Below, piece by piece: positions 19,597-28,863 of a DNA stretch of 64,000 nt. The translations under genes and the position numbers were made by a program. The notes beneath the pieces are model-generated. The model worked only from the letters and a program-made list of their open reading frames with translations. It searched no databases and was not told the origin of the DNA. Every line of letters starts with the position of its first letter. Within the stretch, counting starts at the first letter, position 1. Source of the stretch: SOKP01 sp048887165 (GTDB taxonomy: Archaea; Asgardarchaeota; Lokiarchaeia; Sigyniarchaeales; SOKP01); contig JBHLJZ010000010.1 in NCBI GenBank assembly GCA_048887165.1, positions 1-64,000 on the forward strand, in the 5' to 3' direction.

Positions 19597-20643
19597 TTGG
19601 ATTTATCGAGTTTTTATAAGGATAAAACGATCCTAGTAATTGGAGGAACGGGCTCCATTGGTAAGGAAGCAGTTTCGCAGCTTCTAAAATTGGATCCAAA
19701 AGTTGTTCGTATTTTTTCAAACTCAGAAAATGAATTATGGAAAACAAGACAAGAATTTATAGAATATGAACATAAAGTTCGATTTTTACTGGGAGATATC
19801 AGAGATCTTGAACGTCTAAATAGGGCTATGAAAGACGTAGATTATGTTTTTAATGCTGCTGCGGTAAAACACGTTCCTTTGAGTGAATATAATCCATTAG
19901 AAGCGGTTTCGGTGAATATAATTGGTGTAGACAATGTTATCCAAGCTGCATTTAAAAATAATGTAAAAAAGGTGATTCAAATTTCGACTGATAAAGCAAT
20001 TAACCCAACCACCGTTATGGGAGCCACCAAAATGATTGGGGAGCGATTAGCTATATCAAGACAATTAGCAAAGGGATCTCAACAAACAATAATCTCTGGT
20101 GTGAGATTTGGTAATGTGTTAGGGTCGAGAGGTTCAATTATCCCCCTAATAAAGGGGCAAATTAAAAAGGGAAATAAAGTAACCCTTACTCATCCAGAAA
20201 TGAAAAGATTTTTCATGACTATGCCCCAAGCTGTAGGTTTAATCTTAAAAGCTATGGTTTATTCTCATGGAGGCGAAGTATTTGTTTTAAAAATGCCTAT
20301 TTTATTAATAAAAGACTTAATAGAAATTATAATTGAAGAATATGGCCCTAAAATAGGTAAAAAGGTAAACGAAATTCAAGTGGATGTAATTGGTCCCAGA
20401 GGATACGAGAAATTAGATGAAAATTTAATCTCGCCAACAGAATTTGCAACTTGTTACGAAACAGATGAGATGTACATAGTATATCCAATCCCCTTGTTCA
20501 CTACAGATTCATCATATATGAAAATTGAAAGAAAAGGAACCAAAATTATAACGAATAATAACTTTTTTTATAGTACTGAGAATAGTAGTCCCATTTCTAA
20601 GGAAGAGTTAAGAAAATTTCTAAAGGAAAATAAATTAATATAA
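19597..20643 (+). CDS. Soluble UDP-GlcNAc 4,6-dehydratase-like SDR (PglF/CapD family)
   Basis: The protein contains the Rossmann motif VIGGTGSIG (14-22), the NAAAVKHVP block and the active site STDKAINPTTVMGATK. As in the large CapD/WbpM/PglF enzymes, the SDR catalytic tyrosine is replaced by methionine (M141), with D132-K133 and K145 present. PseB-type inverting enzymes keep a tyrosine here. This points to a retaining 4,6-dehydration of UDP-GlcNAc, the entry step for UDP-diNAc-bacillosamine and legionaminate. The transmembrane domain of WbpM is missing. The start is TTG 19597 behind AAGGTGA. Confidence 0.87.
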   Translation: MDLSSFYKDKTILVIGGTGSIGKEAVSQLLKLDPKVVRIFSNSENELWKTRQEFIEYEHKVRFLLGDIRDLERLNRAMKDVDYVFNAAAVKHVPLSEYNPLEAVSVNIIGVDNVIQAAFKNNVKKVIQISTDKAINPTTVMGATKMIGERLAISRQLAKGSQQTIISGVRFGNVLGSRGSIIPLIKGQIKKGNKVTLTHPEMKRFFMTMPQAVGLILKAMVYSHGGEVFVLKMPILLIKDLIEIIIEEYGPKIGKKVNEIQVDVIGPRGYEKLDENLISPTEFATCYETDEMYIVYPIPLFTTDSSYMKIERKGTKIITNNNFFYSTENSSPISKEELRKFLKENKLI

Positions 20644-20658
20644 GAATAAAAAGTAAAT

Positions 20659-21621
20659 TCAATTCTTTTCGTTACAAATCTTTTTAAAAATTTCTAATCT
20701 TGAAGCTTGTTGATGGATATTAATAAAGTTATGAAGGTCATTATTTAAAAAAGCTTCAACTTGACGATACAAACCTGGTTTATAATCTATATCTATCTGA
20801 TTATCAATTTCTAATTCTTCGATAACAACAGTTTTTAGTTTTTGTATTTGGAGCTTCTCTAAAGGTCTGAAGAATAATCTATGTTTCGAAGTGAGAACTT
20901 CAATACCCCATCTGCCAGGAGCATCCCAATTTGAATGATAAGAAAATAAAGCACCATTATTAGATATTCCCGCACCAGTAAAAACCGTTCCACTAGGGTG
21001 CCAATCAAATTCTCCTTTTGAATAAGACTGAATTTCATCGGGTTCTCCGCCTAAATAAAAAGCTAAATCGACTACATGAGTTGAATTATGCAAGAACCAT
21101 CTTTCTTTAATTTTTGGGTCTTTTGGTAGAGGAATAATGGTATGTGGCCATTCAGTAAATTCGAAATAATAAGATTTTACACCACCATCTTCTTGTATTA
21201 TTTCTTTAGCTTTTTTTACTGAAGCATAGAAACGACGGTTATAAGCTAATAAAACGTTTGCATGATTTACTTTTGATACTTGAGCAACAGATTTAATATC
21301 ATTATAATCCAACCCACCTGGTTTTTCTAATAAAATATTCATAATGCCATTATTGATAAGAATCCGAGCTACTTTTCCTAATTCTGTACCAGTTACAGCT
21401 ACTATTGCATAATTAGGGTGATCTTTGTTTTCTAATAACCATTTTTCAATACCTCCAGTAATTACATTCGTTTTTGTCTCATTTTGGAATTTATTTGCCG
21501 ATTCTTGACTTCTCCCGACAACTTTATAAGAAATTTTCATATCGCGTAAAACTTTATCATAATCAACTGCCATCGGACCAGCTCCAATTAACAACACATT
21601 TTTCTCTGTTAGATCTTTCAT
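20659..21621 (-). CDS. Gfo/Idh/MocA family oxidoreductase
   Basis: The Rossmann start is NVLLIGAGPMAVDYDKVL. The EKPGGLDYND block is the family's EKP lysine motif, followed by AYNRRFYASV and a substrate-domain histidine region LHNSTHVVDLAFYLGG. It lies 15 nt downstream of the class III aminotransferase and has a good Shine-Dalgarno sequence (AAGGAG) before ATG 21621, so the two form an operon end. It may reduce or oxidise the sugar handled by that aminotransferase. PtmF-like enzymes are the nearest context analogue. Confidence 0.86.
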   Translation of the reverse strand: MKDLTEKNVLLIGAGPMAVDYDKVLRDMKISYKVVGRSQESANKFQNETKTNVITGGIEKWLLENKDHPNYAIVAVTGTELGKVARILINNGIMNILLEKPGGLDYNDIKSVAQVSKVNHANVLLAYNRRFYASVKKAKEIIQEDGGVKSYYFEFTEWPHTIIPLPKDPKIKERWFLHNSTHVVDLAFYLGGEPDEIQSYSKGEFDWHPSGTVFTGAGISNNGALFSYHSNWDAPGRWGIEVLTSKHRLFFRPLEKLQIQKLKTVVIEELEIDNQIDIDYKPGLYRQVEAFLNNDLHNFINIHQQASRLEIFKKICNEKN

Positions 21622-21636
21622 TTTATCCCACTCCTT

Positions 21637-22950
21637 TTAAGTTAATCGTTGAAAGCTGTTATGGGCGATGGGCCCCTCTAATAAATCTGAAATATTGTTA
21701 TTCTTAATTCCTTTTGAAATGATTTCAAATACTTCATTAACTTTATTAAGATAATTAGCTACAATTTTTTCTGTATGAGCATAGCTAACGTATACACTTG
21801 AGGATGCAAGATATCCTCTTTTTAACATCTCTTGAGTGAAAAGAGTTTTAATCTCTTGAGCGTTATCATACTTAAATAAGAACGTTGTTAAAGCATTAGG
21901 AGGTAAGACTTCAATCTCAAGTGAATGAGCCTTTGCCAATTTCTTCCACCCTTGGCTAATAATCTCACCAATATTATTTAAATGAAAGGGAACGTTTTTA
22001 TCTTTCATTTTTCTAATAGTCGCAAGTGCGGCAGTAGGACCAATTCTTTCTGTCCAATATGTACTACTTATAAAGCTTGTTTGAGCAGCATCCATAATAT
22101 CTCCTTTACCTATGACTGCTGCCATAGGATATCCATTACTCATTGCTTTTGCTACAATCATCATATCAGGATTAATATCATATAATAAATGAACCCCTCC
22201 GACATTGAGTCTCCATCCGGAGGTGATTTCATCAAAGATCAATACAGCATCAATCTCATTAGCAATTTCTCTGATTCTTTCAAGAAAACCTTCTTTCGGG
22301 TCTTGATGTCGTAAGGGTTCTACGATTATTACACCAATATCCTTATTCTCTTTAACAAGCTTTTCAAGTTGTTCGACTTTATTATATTCAAAAGGTAAAG
22401 CAGTTTTTAAAAGCCCTCTCGGAACTCCGTTAGGGTCTAAACCCGCCAATAAATGCCCATCTAAATTTGCATTATCTGCTAAATTACTTGATAAATACCA
22501 ATCATGCCAGCCATGATATCCACAAAAAGCAATTTTATCCTTTTTCGTAAAAGCTCTAGCAATTCTAATCGCAATCACCGCGATCTCACCGCCTGTTCTG
22601 GCAAATCGAACTGCATTTGCCCAAGGATGAAGTTCTACTAATAATTCAGCCAGCTCTATTTCTTCAGGACAATTTAAGGTAGACATTGAGCCATTTTTAA
22701 TCGCATTTAAGACTTCAGCATCTACATCAGGATCTGCATATCCAAGAGTACATGCTCCAACGCCCATTATTGTCATATCAATAAATTTATTATTATCTAA
22801 ATCCCAGATTTCTACGCCTTTTGCTTTTTTATAATAAGAAGGCCATTTATTTGGTAAGAACATTTCAGATCTCTTACTTAACAATTGCGATCCTCCAGGG
22901 ATCAATCTTTTTGCTTTATTCCATAAATCTATTCCAGTTTGACAATTCAT
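21637..22950 (-). CDS. Class III aminotransferase, glutamate-1-semialdehyde aminomutase-like
   Basis: The 437-residue PLP enzyme has the GSA-aminomutase layout: LIPGGSQLLSKR at the N-terminus, RFARTGGEIAVIAIRIARA, HGWHDWY, FDEITSGWR (PLP ring aspartate D240) and the Schiff-base lysine in VAKAMSNGYP (K268). True HemL works in tetrapyrrole synthesis, but relatives in surface-glycan loci are thought to aminate or isomerise a sugar-related substrate. Its position between a Gfo/Idh gene and an acyltransferase supports the glycan role. The start is ATG 22950. Confidence 0.85.
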   Translation of the reverse strand: MNCQTGIDLWNKAKRLIPGGSQLLSKRSEMFLPNKWPSYYKKAKGVEIWDLDNNKFIDMTIMGVGACTLGYADPDVDAEVLNAIKNGSMSTLNCPEEIELAELLVELHPWANAVRFARTGGEIAVIAIRIARAFTKKDKIAFCGYHGWHDWYLSSNLADNANLDGHLLAGLDPNGVPRGLLKTALPFEYNKVEQLEKLVKENKDIGVIIVEPLRHQDPKEGFLERIREIANEIDAVLIFDEITSGWRLNVGGVHLLYDINPDMMIVAKAMSNGYPMAAVIGKGDIMDAAQTSFISSTYWTERIGPTAALATIRKMKDKNVPFHLNNIGEIISQGWKKLAKAHSLEIEVLPPNALTTFLFKYDNAQEIKTLFTQEMLKRGYLASSSVYVSYAHTEKIVANYLNKVNEVFEIISKGIKNNNISDLLEGPIAHNSFQRLT

Positions 22951-23052
22951 GTTTTTAATTCGGTTTTTTTATATAATTTAATTAGAACAAGGAAGCCATT
23001 TCAATAAATTTAACTTTTTTAAGGTGAATCTATCCTTATATCGTAATATTTT

Positions 23053-23586
23053 TTATATTCCGAAATGGAATTTTTTGGATTTTTTTAACTGCTCAAAATG
23101 TTCTTTATCCCGATAAGCAAATGGTTTGGCAGGATGACCTCCAGCTATGGCATACTTGGGTATATCCGAAACAACAACACTTCCAGCTTGAATAATTGCT
23201 CCTTCACCGATCCTTACACCAGGTAAAATAGTTACATCAGAACCGATCCACACAAAATTATCAATAATAACATCTTTTAGAATATAGTTTTCATCGTAGG
23301 GTATTTCTTTTCCATTATTAAAATTATGATTTTGGGTTATAATCCGAATGTTTTCTCCAGAATGAAAATAATCACCAATAATACATCTTCCACCCCCTTG
23401 GATCTTTATCCCATTGAAACTACAATATCGTCCTAGATACGTTTGAGAGGAAAGCTGGGTATTAGAAAAAGCACGTATATATGGTATTGTTTCGTAACTC
23501 GCGATTCTTCTGAGATTGTAGACCGTAATTAGCTTTTTCGCTGCTTTTCTTACTAAATTTCTAAACCAGGATATAATAAACGTCAT
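23053..23586 (-). CDS. Left-handed beta-helix acyltransferase
   Basis: The 177-residue protein has an amphipathic basic N-terminus followed by hexapeptide turns (YLGRYCSFNGIKIQGGGRCIIGDYF, VIIDNFVWIGSDVTILPGVRIGEGAIIQAGSVVV) and the C-terminal GGHPAKPFAYR. The QNHNF histidine segment near residue 100 resembles the catalytic site of WbbJ/maltose-type acetyltransferases. It follows NeuC by 25 nt in the same direction. It may acetylate the amino-sugar intermediate or the finished nonulosonate; sequence alone does not decide. Confidence 0.83.
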   Translation of the reverse strand: MTFIISWFRNLVRKAAKKLITVYNLRRIASYETIPYIRAFSNTQLSSQTYLGRYCSFNGIKIQGGGRCIIGDYFHSGENIRIITQNHNFNNGKEIPYDENYILKDVIIDNFVWIGSDVTILPGVRIGEGAIIQAGSVVVSDIPKYAIAGGHPAKPFAYRDKEHFEQLKKSKKFHFGI

Positions 23587-23611
23587 TTTATTTAACCACT
23601 AATATGAAGAC

Positions 23612-24769
23612 TTAAACATTATAAGTCAATTTCTTTTCTAATAGTTTTTCATTTAATTCAAGATTTTCCAGGACTTCTATAATTTTTTCTGAAGCAGTAC
23701 CATCTCCATATGGATTTATCACATTTTGACAGAAATGCTTGAATTCTTTTGAAATGCCTTTTTGTATTGCTTTTTTAATTTCATGATAATTAAATGAAAC
23801 ATGAATTACATTTTCAGCGGATTCTCTACCTTGATTTCTTGTACCGATATTTACGACGGGTAACTTGAAAATTGGAGATTCGATAAGACCTCCGCTGGAA
23901 TTCCCAATTAACAAATCTACATTTTTCAAAAGACTTAAATACATATTTCGTTCTAAATTTTTAAAAATTTTAAATTTAGGATTGGTACTAACGCTTTTTA
24001 TTTCCTTAATGATAAGATCTGATCCAAGATCATTATTAGGATAGATTAGTATTGTTTGAAAGTTCAAATCTTTCAGTACATTGAGGGTAATTCTAATTTG
24101 ATCACCAGCTTTGTTAGATTCATATACATTCGGATGCTGTAAACAGAGTATGATTTTCTCCTCTGCATCTAATTCTAATCTATTACAAACTTCTTCCTTA
24201 GTAAGTAGGTTTTCGTTAATTATAGTATCAATTGTAGTTGAGCCTACCATCTTAATTCTCCATTGTTCTTCACCCATTAATCTTATTCTTTCTGCACTCT
24301 TTGATGTGGCAGGAAAATGAAGATGTGATAATTTTGTAACGGCATGTCTAATATTCTCATCAACAGTCCCCGAAACGTCTCCGCCATGTATGTGAGCTAT
24401 TGGAATTTTCAGTGTAGTCGCTGATATTGCTGCAACAAGAATTTCATAACGATCTCCTAAAACTAAAATTATATCTGGTTTAATTTCATCATACGCTTCA
24501 GTGAATTTGATAATAGCTTTACCAACAGATCTACCCAAACTAGTAATTGAACGATCTTTCTCTTTATACATAGGGATTATTTTTGTAATAGGGATAGAAT
24601 CTTCTTCTATGAGACCTATTGTGTTTCCATGCTCTTTCAATAAGTGCATTCCAGTCGCTAATAATGATAGATTTAATTTACTCGATTTAGCAATCCTTTC
24701 AATTATTGGTTTTAGATAATTATAATCAGCTCGAGAGCCTGTTATAACACAAACATGATTTTTGTTCAT
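23612..24769 (-). CDS. neuC: UDP-GlcNAc-type hydrolysing 2-epimerase (NeuC/LegG)
   Basis: The GT-B-like fold starts with VCVITGSRADYNYLKPII and contains LVLGDRYE, HIHGGDVSGTVDENIRHAVTKL, GNSSGGLIESP and the C-terminal NPYGDGTASEKI. These are characteristic of NeuC/LegG/NnaA proteins. The reaction hydrolyses a UDP-HexNAc derivative and inverts C2 to give a ManNAc-type sugar, the substrate of NeuB. The start ATG directly abuts the stop codon of neuB (TAAATG), so the two are translated in tandem. With a PglF-type dehydratase present, the LegG substrate UDP-diNAc-bacillosamine is plausible. Confidence 0.92.
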   Translation of the reverse strand: MNKNHVCVITGSRADYNYLKPIIERIAKSSKLNLSLLATGMHLLKEHGNTIGLIEEDSIPITKIIPMYKEKDRSITSLGRSVGKAIIKFTEAYDEIKPDIILVLGDRYEILVAAISATTLKIPIAHIHGGDVSGTVDENIRHAVTKLSHLHFPATSKSAERIRLMGEEQWRIKMVGSTTIDTIINENLLTKEEVCNRLELDAEEKIILCLQHPNVYESNKAGDQIRITLNVLKDLNFQTILIYPNNDLGSDLIIKEIKSVSTNPKFKIFKNLERNMYLSLLKNVDLLIGNSSGGLIESPIFKLPVVNIGTRNQGRESAENVIHVSFNYHEIKKAIQKGISKEFKHFCQNVINPYGDGTASEKIIEVLENLELNEKLLEKKLTYNV

Positions 24770-25822
24770 TTATTCAATATCCTCCCAATAAATTATCGAA
24801 TCTTTTGAAATATCTCTTTTTACTTTCATTCCAATGATTTTCTCTAGATTTATAGGTGATATTCCATATCCTGGTCTTTTTATTGCTATTTTTTCCTTAG
24901 TTAAGATTTCTCCTTTTCTTATTTCTTTAATTGAAACAACACTCTTTCTTGCAACTTTTGAAATTTCTAATTCAATATTTGATGGTTTTTTATCATAACC
25001 TCCTAGAGCTTTTTCAAGATTACGAATACTTAATACCCATTGATTTAATTCTATAGGATCTAAAGAAGACTTATGATCAGGACCTTCCATATTTTTATCC
25101 AATGTGAAATGCTTTTCAACAACTTTTACACCTTTGGCCACAGCACCAACCGATGCTTCAATTCCTAATGAATGATCTGAAAAACCAATCAATAAGTCAG
25201 GGAATTCTTGTTTAAACGTATCTATCACATTAAGATTAACATCTTCATAGGCAGCCGGATAACTACTGGTACATTGAAAAATAACAATTTCATCAATATT
25301 ATTTGATCTTAAAAAACCTACTGATAATTTTACTTCATTCAAAGTAGCCATTCCTGTGGATAAAAAAATTGGCTTGTTTTTAGAGCATATTAATTTTAAG
25401 AGAGGAAAATTATTCATATCGCCTGAACCAATTTTAAAAACGGGTACGTTTAATTTATCCAGTAATTCAACGGAATTATCATCAAAAGGTGTGGAAAGAA
25501 AAATTAAATTTTTATTAGAACAATAATTTTTTAAATCTTCAAATATCTCATCAGAAAATTCATATTTTTTAATCATTTCATAAAAATCCTCATCACTATC
25601 TTTAGATATTTTCTGATAATCCGCTTTAGGCGTATTTTTTAAAATTAACTTATCTGTTTTGTATGTTTGAAACTTAATCGCATCAACCTTAGCTTCTGAA
25701 GCTTTATCTATCATTTTTTTTGCTAACAAGATGTCTCCATTATGGTTGATTCCAGCTTCTGCGATTAAAAAAACTGGTGAATTTTCCCCTATAGTTTTAT
25801 CTTCAATTTTGATTTCATTCAA
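24770..25822 (-). CDS. neuB: N-acetylneuraminate/legionaminate synthase (NeuB family)
   Basis: This 350-residue enzyme condenses a ManNAc-type sugar with phosphoenolpyruvate to a nine-carbon nonulosonic acid. The TIM-barrel part begins VFLIAEAGINHNGD and shows DAIKFQTYKTDKL, STPFDD, KIGSGDMNNFPLL, GFSDHSLG and EKHFTLDKNMEGPDHKSSL. The C-terminal SAF/antifreeze-like domain (about 288-350) has SVVSIKEIRKGEILTKE and RPGYGISP. It is the first gene of the leftward cluster. The start is TTG 25822, since no in-frame ATG fits the family N-terminus. Whether the product is neuraminate, legionaminate or another isomer is not resolved by the sequence. Confidence 0.93.
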   Translation of the reverse strand: MNEIKIEDKTIGENSPVFLIAEAGINHNGDILLAKKMIDKASEAKVDAIKFQTYKTDKLILKNTPKADYQKISKDSDEDFYEMIKKYEFSDEIFEDLKNYCSNKNLIFLSTPFDDNSVELLDKLNVPVFKIGSGDMNNFPLLKLICSKNKPIFLSTGMATLNEVKLSVGFLRSNNIDEIVIFQCTSSYPAAYEDVNLNVIDTFKQEFPDLLIGFSDHSLGIEASVGAVAKGVKVVEKHFTLDKNMEGPDHKSSLDPIELNQWVLSIRNLEKALGGYDKKPSNIELEISKVARKSVVSIKEIRKGEILTKEKIAIKRPGYGISPINLEKIIGMKVKRDISKDSIIYWEDIE

Positions 25823-25930
25823 TTTAAAAATTGATTAACTTTGATGTTAAAAAGATTATAATTATATCATTCATGATTAATTTTATTATAATCCTATTAA
25901 ATATTATTTTTTATTTATTGTTTAAAAATT

Positions 25931-26131
25931 ATGGAAGAGCATAATAAAAATAATGATATTAAAAATCCTAAAATCTTGATTTTTAATGAATTATTTTCTG
26001 AAGGGTATACTGGTGAATTAGAGATCTTAAAAAAGATAATCTCTTACTATAATGAAGTTAAGTTAAAGATTCTTGTAAAAAGATTAATCAAAGCCAGTCC
26101 TAAAGGTTCAGAAATAAATAATACATTATAA
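25931..26131 (+). pseudogene. 5' fragment of a frameshifted GT-B-like gene
   Basis: This 66-codon frame (KILIFNELFSEGYTGELEILKK) ends at TAA 26131. The following DNA, read in another frame from about 26118, is open (NKKSVKTNAIKKEFVLPDLR) and runs without a stop into the gene at 26277. The downstream frame has no usable start in the 5' part. The two pieces together look like one N-terminal domain, so a one-base shift between about 26117 and 26131 has split the gene. An assembly error is possible. Confidence 0.6.
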
Positions 26132-26276
26132 CAAGAAAAGTGTTAAAACTAATGCTATAAAGAAAGAATTTGTACTTCCAGATTTAAGGCAGGCTTTAAC
26201 TAGAGAAGAATATAAAGAAATTGTTGAAAGTATTCTTAAAAATACCCAACAAATCATTAAACTTTTTATTAAGAAT

Positions 26277-27815
26277 ATGAATAAATTAAAAGTGTTTAAT
26301 ATTGGAAAGATCCAATTTGCGGAATTACTTGAAATCCATTTAATTAGATTTTTGAATAAATATATTGGGGAAATTGGACTAGTTGAGGCAATAATTAAAA
26401 ATTGGAATCCTTCTGAAGTTATTTTTTTTAATGGTAGTAAAAGTTTGATAAAGGTAATTTGTAATTTAATTCCTGATTTAAAAGTACAGTTTTTCAATGA
26501 AAAGGTTACAAGATTGTTTGATAAACTATTAGAACAAAGAAAATTTCTTCGTTTTATTCTAATAAGGATTGTTTATTCTTTTATTAAACGAAATAGTAAA
26601 TTATATTACTCAAAAGATAAGAAAAATGTGATGTTTATTGCAAATACTTTGAATCAATTAAGATCGATCAAACCAATTTATAGAAAATTATTAAATTCTA
26701 AGGAAATTAATCCTATTTTATATTTTCAAAGTAAAACATTACCTATCGTAAAATTTGGCAAATATTATGTATTTTTGTCGAAAATATTATTTAATTGGAA
26801 GAAAAATTATACTAAAATTTGTAAAGATATAGGCATCTACAATGAACTTTTAAACTTATTTTACGAGAGAGAATTAAAAGTTTTACTTACATATATATTT
26901 AATGAATATACTAAATTATATAAATCATTTCAAGAAAAAAGTCTCTCATTAATTACTATATCTAATCAGAATCGTGCTGAATCCAAGCTTGCTGCTAAGA
27001 TATGCGAACTAAGAAAAATACCAACGGTTTATATACCTCATGCAAGTGTTCCAATAGATAAGCAAGTGTACAATAAGAAACCTTTTTCATTCTTGGCATT
27101 ATGGGGTGAAAAAGACATAGAATTTTATAAAAATCATTTCCAAATGCCAGATAAGAAATTAATCTTAACTGGAAATCCTGGTTTTGAGCACTTTTATCGC
27201 AAAACATTTAAAGCTTTAAAAGAAGTAAAGGATATCTTTAGTAATAGAGTATATAAGTTTGAACCGGGTAAAAATACCATTTTATTGGCTACAAACGTTT
27301 TTGATAAAGCTTCGAAAGAAAAATTGCTTATCACTGTTTTAAATTCTTTAAAAGAGCTAAATTTAATAGATAACCTAATCATAAAACTTCATCCTGATGA
27401 AGATGGCAAAGATTATAAAAATATTTTAAATAGATTGAACGTAAATCCATTAATAGTTAGAGATTATGACGTACTGAGATTGATTAAATCATCTAACATT
27501 TTAATTTCGTGTATCTCTTCGATAATATTGGAAGCTATGATAATTGGAACCCCTATTATATTAGCTGAGTTCGTTAACTTAGATTTTTTGTATATTATCC
27601 CCTATGGTTTTACTAATAAAGAATTTATAAAGGTATCTGAGAATCATAAATCATTAACTGAAACTATAAAAAATTTATTGTATAATCAAGAGATTTATTT
27701 ACAATATGCAAAGCAAATTCAAGAAAAATCATCTTTGTTTTCATATTATAATAAAAATGAGCCTCCAACAGAGAAAATTATTAATTTAATTCGCAAGAAA
27801 ATCAATATAATATAA
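26277..27815 (+). CDS. GT-B-like capsule-type glycosyltransferase (3' part of a frameshifted gene)
   Basis: The 512 residues cover most of a GT-B protein of the surface-carbohydrate type: PTVYIPHASVPIDKQ, LALWGEKDIEFYK, LILTGNPGFEHFYR, LIIKLHPDEDGKDY and ISCISSIILEAMIIGTPIILAEF. The HP-E block and the SS-x4-E block resemble those in the gene at 14201. The open frame extends upstream of ATG 26277 to about 26118, and an ORF fragment at 25931 supplies the missing N-terminus. The internal ATG is therefore probably not the natural start. If the shift is real, the protein may be non-functional. Confidence 0.68.
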   Translation: MNKLKVFNIGKIQFAELLEIHLIRFLNKYIGEIGLVEAIIKNWNPSEVIFFNGSKSLIKVICNLIPDLKVQFFNEKVTRLFDKLLEQRKFLRFILIRIVYSFIKRNSKLYYSKDKKNVMFIANTLNQLRSIKPIYRKLLNSKEINPILYFQSKTLPIVKFGKYYVFLSKILFNWKKNYTKICKDIGIYNELLNLFYERELKVLLTYIFNEYTKLYKSFQEKSLSLITISNQNRAESKLAAKICELRKIPTVYIPHASVPIDKQVYNKKPFSFLALWGEKDIEFYKNHFQMPDKKLILTGNPGFEHFYRKTFKALKEVKDIFSNRVYKFEPGKNTILLATNVFDKASKEKLLITVLNSLKELNLIDNLIIKLHPDEDGKDYKNILNRLNVNPLIVRDYDVLRLIKSSNILISCISSIILEAMIIGTPIILAEFVNLDFLYIIPYGFTNKEFIKVSENHKSLTETIKNLLYNQEIYLQYAKQIQEKSSLFSYYNKNEPPTEKIINLIRKKINII

Positions 27816-27884
27816 AATTAAAAATTCATTTATTTTTTTAAAGCTAATAAGTAGCATCTCAAAATTGATAAAAAGGTATAGATT

Positions 27885-28856
27885 GTGTTTTTTAAGGAAA
27901 AAAAAATAATAGTTACTGGGGCTGCTGGGTTTATTGGAAGCAATTTGACTGATGAATTATTAAGTTTAGGTGCAGAGGTAATCGGAATTGATAACCTCTA
28001 TAATGGAAGATTAGAAAATCTAGGAAATGCTTTGAAAAGTAAAAACTTTCAATATCGTAAAGGAGATATAAGAGATTTAAATCTTTTAATTCAAACATTT
28101 GAAGATGTAGATATAATTTATCATCAAGCAGCATTTACAAGTGTTCCTCAATCTGTGGAAATTCCAGCTACTTGTAATGAAGTTAATATTACTGGAACTC
28201 TAAATGTATTAAATGCAGCGAGAATTAAGGATGTGAAAAAAATCATATTTGCTACAAGTTCATCAGTTTATGGGGATTTTCCAGGATTACCAAAAAAAGA
28301 AGATGCAGAAAAGCATCCATTATCCCCTTATGGCGTATCAAAATTAGCTTGCGAGGGATATATGAAAGTGTATTGTAACTTATATGGATTAGATACGATT
28401 TCTTTACGTTATTTTAACGCTTTCGGCCCAAGACAAAGAGACTCACCTTACAGTGGAGTTATAGCTATTTGGTTGGGTAGAATTCTTCGCAACGAAGATT
28501 TAATAATATATGGAGATGGCAAAAATTCAAGAGATTTTACTTATATTAAAGATGTAATTCAAGCAAACTTATTAGCTGCTAAAAGTGACGTTTTAGGTGA
28601 GATTTTTAACATTGGGGCAGGGTCACCGATTAACTTGACAGAATTAGCAAAATTAATGCTCAAGCTTACAAATTCGGAACATTTAAAGATGATATATACA
28701 GATCCTAGACCAGGAGATATAATTCATAGTTTTGCTGATATCTCAAAAGCAAAGCAAATATTAGGGTATCAACCACAATATAATACAGAAGGAGGATTAA
28801 GAGAATATTTTAAATGGTATAATAAAGAATATGATGCAAATTTAAAATTAAATTAG
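27885..28856 (+). CDS. NAD-dependent UDP-sugar 4-epimerase (extended SDR)
   Basis: The 323-residue enzyme has TGAAGFIGSNL (11-21), the aspartate after beta-2 in IDNLYNGR, HQAAFTSVPQS, the catalytic SSSVYG (125-130), Y149-x3-K153 in SPYGVSKLACEGY and RYFNAFGPRQ. The family interconverts UDP-Glc/Gal or UDP-GlcNAc/GalNAc (and uronates). The SVPQS segment resembles WbpP/Gne-type UDP-GlcNAc epimerases. The start is GTG 27885 behind AAAGGTAT. It ends 7 nt before the GT-C gene. It is the intact counterpart of the remnant at 9925, though not its direct copy. Confidence 0.9.
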   Translation: MFFKEKKIIVTGAAGFIGSNLTDELLSLGAEVIGIDNLYNGRLENLGNALKSKNFQYRKGDIRDLNLLIQTFEDVDIIYHQAAFTSVPQSVEIPATCNEVNITGTLNVLNAARIKDVKKIIFATSSSVYGDFPGLPKKEDAEKHPLSPYGVSKLACEGYMKVYCNLYGLDTISLRYFNAFGPRQRDSPYSGVIAIWLGRILRNEDLIIYGDGKNSRDFTYIKDVIQANLLAAKSDVLGEIFNIGAGSPINLTELAKLMLKLTNSEHLKMIYTDPRPGDIIHSFADISKAKQILGYQPQYNTEGGLREYFKWYNKEYDANLKLN

Positions 28857-28863
28857 TTGAGAA

